A stretch of 6,780 nt of DNA, from contig JAUUZS010000235.1 of the NCBI GenBank assembly GCA_030589835.1, forward strand, positions 1-6,780. Reading direction: 5' to 3'. This document shows, in pieces, positions 6,472-6,780 of this stretch. Numbering within the stretch: the first letter of the stretch is position 1; each line of letters starts with the position of its first letter. Below the pieces are notes generated by a model. That model saw only the letters and a list, made by a program, of their open reading frames with translations, did not search any database and had not been told where the DNA came from. Position numbers and translations under genes: made by a program. This stretch comes from Cyclobacteriaceae bacterium (GTDB lineage: Bacteria; Bacteroidota; Bacteroidia; Cytophagales; Cyclobacteriaceae).

Positions 6472-6551
6472 CGTCAGAGCGATCCCGTTTTTTCGGGTAA
6501 AGCAATCTCTTTCTATCCTCTCGAAAGAAATCTTCGTTCCTTGCAATGACG
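6472..6551. repeat. 80-bp intergenic repeat-like element with terminal CGTCA/TGACG
   Basis: The 196-nt gap between kdsA and the transaldolase gene holds a segment that begins CGTCAGAGCGATCCCG and ends CGTTCCTTGCAATGACG. On the minus strand it starts CGTCATTGCAAGGAACGAAG. The ends match imperfectly as CGTCANNGCRA. Inside are CCCG-TTTTTT-CGGG (6484-6497), TAAAGCAATCTC, and a 6-bp stem TCTTTC (6508-6513) with GAAAGA (6523-6528). This layout and wording (GTCATTGC...GGAACGAAG...AAGCAATCTC) is that of a widespread small intergenic repeat in Bacteroidota genomes, possibly a non-autonomous mobile element. The CCCG/CGGG hairpin may also affect the transcript downstream of kdsA. Copies elsewhere cannot be seen in this window. 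Confidence 0.6.
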
Positions 6552-6597
6552 ATAAAATTTGTTTGTTATTTGTCATTTGTAGTGTGTTTTTTGACGT

Positions 6598-6780
6598 TTA
6601 TCTGTATTGTGTTACAATATTATGAATTTCAATGAGAGGTTTCATAAACTCTTCCAGCTTAGTGACATCCAGCTGGCTTGCAGCATCGCAAAGCGCTTCT
6701 GATGGGCAAGGGTGGGTTTCGATAAACAAACCATCCACACCCGCCGCAACACCACTTCGGCCCAATACTTCCAGGTATTG
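6598..6780 (-). CDS. kdsA: 3-deoxy-8-phosphooctulonate (Kdo-8-P) synthase, C-terminal 60 residues (partial)
   Basis: The minus-strand frame enters at base 6780 and ends with TAA at 6598-6600; its 5' part lies outside the window. The 60 residues include LGRSGVAAGVDGLFIETHP and then CPSEALCDAASQL, and finish EEFMKPLIEIHNIVTQYR. This matches the C-terminal signature of KdsA, where GLFIE(A/T)HP is followed by a conserved CD containing a metal/active-site Asp. KdsA condenses D-arabinose-5-phosphate with phosphoenolpyruvate to give Kdo-8-phosphate in the cytoplasm, the first committed step of Kdo synthesis for lipopolysaccharide. The related DAHP and NeuB synthases do not share this C-terminal pattern. 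It lies upstream of the transaldolase-CBS gene on the same strand, 196 nt away with a repeat element between them, so co-transcription is possible but not certain. Confidence 0.92.
   Translation of the reverse strand, partial: QYLEVLGRSGVAAGVDGLFIETHPCPSEALCDAASQLDVTKLEEFMKPLIEIHNIVTQYR

Noticed and set aside
1..6780. CRISPR array, complete insertion sequence or transposase gene
   Set aside because: No regularly spaced direct repeats and no transposase motifs were seen on either strand.

Overview
The window looks like a chromosomal segment of a Bacteroidota (Bacteroidetes) bacterium. The evidence is low GC, A-rich leaders without clear Shine-Dalgarno sites, a large TamB-like protein with the sequence style of that phylum, Kdo (lipopolysaccharide inner-core sugar) genes, and an intergenic repeat with GTCATTGC-type ends of the kind common in these genomes. 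Genus cannot be assigned from the sequence alone.

Layout, left to right. Positions 1-3766 (minus strand) hold one long TamB/AsmA-like reading frame. It starts with a membrane anchor and runs off the left edge. A single in-frame TAA at 2681-2683 cuts it into a 361-codon N-terminal part and a downstream stretch of about 893 open codons in exactly the same frame. Positions 3767-4011 form a gene-free divergent intergenic region with two hairpin-forming inverted repeats. Positions 4012-4571 (plus strand) carry a two-gene toxin-antitoxin module: a 62-aa putative antitoxin overlapping by 4 nt a 124-aa Doc/Fic-family toxin with an intact HPFIDGNKR motif. It converges on a minus-strand group that reads, in transcription order from the right: the C-terminus of kdsA (Kdo-8-phosphate synthase, 6598-6780, cut by the window edge), a 196-nt gap holding an 80-bp repeat, a fusion of a transaldolase-like barrel with a KdsD-type CBS pair (5379-6401), a 72-nt gap dominated by a 15-bp inverted repeat, and a KdsC-like HAD phosphatase (4599-5306).

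How the genes fit together. KdsA condenses arabinose-5-phosphate with PEP, and KdsC removes the phosphate from Kdo-8-phosphate. Arabinose-5-phosphate is normally supplied by KdsD, which is a SIS isomerase domain followed by two CBS domains. Here the gene between kdsA and kdsC keeps a KdsD-like CBS pair, but its catalytic domain is transaldolase-like with several altered active-site positions. This is the most interesting biology in the window: a possible non-standard source or control of the Kdo precursor. TamB supports outer-membrane assembly, so the minus-strand genes share an envelope theme, with the toxin-antitoxin module sitting between them as a probable mobile insertion.
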